Assembly: GCA_024742415.1 (NCBI GenBank)
Contig: JANSYN010000015.1
Location: forward strand, 36,566-100,565
Direction of reading: 5' to 3'
Length of the DNA stretch: 64,000 nucleotides
DNA from: Gammaproteobacteria bacterium
GTDB lineage: Bacteria; Pseudomonadota; Gammaproteobacteria; Pseudomonadales; Halieaceae
Shown here: positions 62,372 to 64,000 of the stretch, one piece after another
How positions within the stretch are numbered: position 1 is the first letter of the stretch
Layout: every line of letters begins with the position of its first letter
Program-made: the position numbers and the translations under genes
The notes under the pieces: model-generated
What the model was told of the DNA's origin: nothing
Database searches by the model: none
What the model saw: only the letters and a program-made list of their open reading frames with translations

Positions 62372-63334
62372 ATGAACTACTGGTGGGTAAATCAAAAGCA
62401 AACTTATAGTCACGAGGTTCCCGGTGGTTATATGTGGTCCCCTAAGTTGAACAGCAAAGGAAAGCACATTAGGCCCTACGACCTAATGCGCAAGCTAGTG
62501 CCTGGCGATATCGTTTTCTCCTACGCCAATGCTCTGCTTAAGGCCGTTGGTGTAGTTAAGTCCTATTGCTACGAATACCCCAAGCCCACTGAGTTCGGCT
62601 TGGCTGGGCAGAATTGGTCCAATGCTGGATGGCGCGTAGACGTCGAATACAAGGAAATCAACGAGCCCGTCCGTACAATCGACTATATCGAGAACTTGAG
62701 GCCGTTTCTCCCTTCAAAACATTCTCCGTTGAAGAGCCGGTCAGGGTATGCAAACGAAAGCTATCTCTTCTCAATTACCAAGGAGTTCTCCCTCGCTTTG
62801 GCTCACTTACTGGATCGCTGGGTAGTGGAGTTGGTGCGCGGCGATTACCTAATGGAAGTAAGCCAGGACCGTAGTTACGAGAATCTAAGTGATTGGGAAG
62901 ATCGGGTGGAGCGGCAGATTTTTACTGACGATACAATTGTAGAAACTGACAAGTACGCGCTTGTTCTCGCGCGACGTGGTCAGGGAAGATTCCGTGAAAA
63001 GCTGTTGACGCTAGAGCGAGCCTGCCGACTAACAGGTGTGGATAAACCTAGCCATCTCATAGCTAGTCACACCAAGCCTTGGAGAGACTCTACGAATAGT
63101 GAGCGACTAGACCCCGAGAACGGTTTTATGCTCACACCCACGGTAGATCATCTTTTCGACAAAGGTTTTATTAGTTTTGAAGACAACGGCGACTTGTTGG
63201 TTTCACCGGTAGCCCATAAACCGTCTTTGAAGAAGATGAAGATACCGGTGGATGAAATTGCCAACGTGGGCCAATTTTCAAGTGGCCAAAAAAAATATCT
63301 TGACTGGCATCGCGAGTTCCTTCTGCTGCAATAG
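62372..63334 (+). CDS. EVE/PUA-like domain fused to HNH endonuclease
   Basis: A 320-residue two-domain protein. Residues about 1-145 (MNYWWVNQKQTYSHEVPGGY onward, with LVPGDIVFSYANALLKAVGVV) resemble the EVE/PUA-like fold that recognises modified bases. Residues about 195-275 form the HNH nuclease: REKLLTLERACRLTG, ASHTKPW (His 233), ERLDPENGFML (Asn 250) and TVDHLFDKGFISF (His 260). The usual second pair of zinc cysteines is not seen. Such fusions are candidates for type IV, modification-dependent restriction. Base composition is more AT-rich than core genes, and it sits between a repeat scar and IS remnants, pointing to horizontal gain. Confidence 0.8.
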   Translation: MNYWWVNQKQTYSHEVPGGYMWSPKLNSKGKHIRPYDLMRKLVPGDIVFSYANALLKAVGVVKSYCYEYPKPTEFGLAGQNWSNAGWRVDVEYKEINEPVRTIDYIENLRPFLPSKHSPLKSRSGYANESYLFSITKEFSLALAHLLDRWVVELVRGDYLMEVSQDRSYENLSDWEDRVERQIFTDDTIVETDKYALVLARRGQGRFREKLLTLERACRLTGVDKPSHLIASHTKPWRDSTNSERLDPENGFMLTPTVDHLFDKGFISFEDNGDLLVSPVAHKPSLKKMKIPVDEIANVGQFSSGQKKYLDWHREFLLLQ

Positions 63335-63394
63335 CGAGTGAAAGGTTTGCTGTAGAGAATAATCGGTTTGAGAATGCTGTGACAAACGGCGAGC

Positions 63395-63503
63395 AGGGCG
63401 GTGCCATTAATTGGGTATGGCCACTGTGTCTCGCAGTTTGGGACGCAATCAACGGCCACCCGCGCCTTTCAGGCGCGAAGTTCAAACTCCGCTGCCGCGC
63501 CAA
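63395..63503 (+). other. tRNA-3'-end-like sequence ending in CCA
   Basis: Its end reads like a tRNA variable arm and T-arm (GCGCC hairpin, then AAGTTCAAACTCCG) with a CCA terminus, directly before a terminator. A full cloverleaf cannot be closed: the T-loop is one base short, the stem has an A-C mismatch and no proper anticodon loop is found. It may be the broken end of a tRNA gene left by integration, or chance. Confidence 0.2.
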
Positions 63504-63505
63504 AC

Positions 63506-63538
63506 AAAAAAGGGCCGCCAAATGGCGACCCTTTTTTT
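63506..63538. terminator. Rho-independent terminator
   Basis: AGGGCCGCC and GGCGACCCT pair with one mismatch around an AAAT loop, with seven T residues after and six A residues before. It can end transcription in both directions and lies after the HNH nuclease gene and the tRNA-like end. Confidence 0.85.
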
Positions 63539-63590
63539 GTTTGGACCGTACCCCTCCCTCCGGGCCGAACTTTATGTGGGAAATTCCTCA

Positions 63591-63885
63591 TTATGCCGCC
63601 TCTCGTGCGAACACTGAAGGCGGCTTCTTACCCAGCGATCGGTGTGGTCTTACTTGGTTGTAGTGGGTTCTCCAGGCCTCGATTTCCTGCCGTGCGTCCT
63701 CAAGGCTCGTGAACCAATTCAAGTTGAGACAGTAGTCCCTAAACTTACCGTTGAAGCATTTCCACAAATGCGTTCTGTGTCGGTTTGCCCGGCTGAATGA
63801 AATGTAGCTTCACCAGATTATTTCTCGCCCAGAAGAACAGGGCTTTACTCGTAAACTCAGGGCCGTAGTACATATGCAACCGCAG
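63591..63885 (-). pseudogene. IS3-family transposase (orfB) C-terminal remnant
   Basis: The minus strand reads GPEFTSKALFFWARNNLVKLHFIQPGKPTQNAFVE, then after a one-base frameshift CFNGKFRDYCLNLNWFTSLEDARQEIEAWRTHYNQVRPHRSLGKKPPSVFAREAA and a stop. This is the typical C-terminal end of IS3-type DDE transposases. The aspartate that normally precedes NGPEF is tyrosine here. Together with the frameshift, this makes it inactive. The 5' end stops near 63885 where different sequence begins. Confidence 0.85.
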
Positions 63886-63976
63886 TAAATTGGCCCGAGT
63901 AAGAATTTAGTGGCCACAACGGCAATTGGTTCTCCTAAAGTATGAATGCGATTTCTTACAGCAGGAGAATGCCGTT

Positions 63977-64000
63977 ATGGCCACCCAATATCATAGTACC
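63977..64000 (+). CDS. Start of an unidentified gene (cut by the window edge)
   Basis: Eight codons (MATQYHST) follow an AGGAG site nine bases upstream. The position next to the truncated IS3 gene makes a transposase of a second insertion sequence likely, but the eight residues do not allow a family call. Confidence 0.3.

Noticed and set aside
63395..63503. Functional tRNA gene
   Set aside because: The T-arm resembles a tRNA and the end is CCA, but the T-loop is one base short, no anticodon loop with U33 can be drawn and the total length does not fit.

Overview
The window is about 64 kb of GC-rich chromosome from what looks like an aerobic, probably marine gammaproteobacterium. A member of the Halieaceae or nearby Cellvibrionales is my best guess. 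This is inferred from gene content: several acyl-CoA dehydrogenases, a WS/DGAT wax ester synthase, a PrsT-like TPR lipoprotein, a TIGR01782-type TonB receptor and many lipoproteins. No rRNA gene or intact tRNA gene was found.

Layout. 1-7250: the start of an aldehyde dehydrogenase, a ZIP metal transporter, ferrochelatase, and an operon of three acyl-CoA dehydrogenases with a GST (lipid or steroid-like acyl-CoA catabolism). 7386-10104: two tandem UbiB/ADCK-family genes. 10361-12978: small envelope or unknown proteins and an ACMSD-like amidohydrolase. 12997-19059 (minus): wax ester synthase, M3 oligopeptidase lipoprotein, NagA and an MFS transporter; the transporter is preceded by a short ORF plus terminator resembling a leader/attenuator. 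19715-30362: metal-dependent hydrolase lipoprotein, P450, ABM monooxygenase, ThuA protein, quinone-oxidoreductase-like MDR, SMP-30-like lipoprotein, methyltransferase and a DUF3604 protein. 30523-36771: TPR lipoprotein, flavin reductase, HsaA-like flavin hydroxylase and a Ddn-like protein. The spacers in this part are unusual: low-complexity DNA, a reiterated start-codon module, and the first of two clusters of a GGGGTCAGAGCCC palindromic repeat. 37235-45838: DUF2892 protein, glutathione peroxidase, DUF2452 and DUF3833 proteins, sirtuin, TIGR01777 epimerase, the second repeat cluster, a divergent sigma-70 factor and RecQ. 46126-53125: a large di-heme peroxidase-like lipoprotein, an MscS channel and two alpha/beta hydrolases.

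53126-61658 is a phosphorus-scavenging block: a PLD-family lipoprotein, a Tat-exported PhoX phosphatase, a TonB-dependent receptor and a beta-propeller phytase. The enzymes would release phosphate or smaller organophosphates outside the inner membrane, and the receptor would import them. The block is bracketed by a direct repeat of about 400 bp, which is the 3' part of the upstream alpha/beta hydrolase gene. The left copy completes the intact gene; the right copy is a promoterless remnant. This suggests a recently acquired or rearranged, potentially excisable segment.

To the right are a lower-GC HNH nuclease with an EVE/PUA-like N-terminal domain (a type IV restriction-like candidate), a tRNA-3'-end-like scar with a terminator, a decayed IS3-family transposase and the first codons of another gene. 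The right edge is therefore accessory, mobile DNA. All functional calls come from reading sequence motifs; no database search was run.
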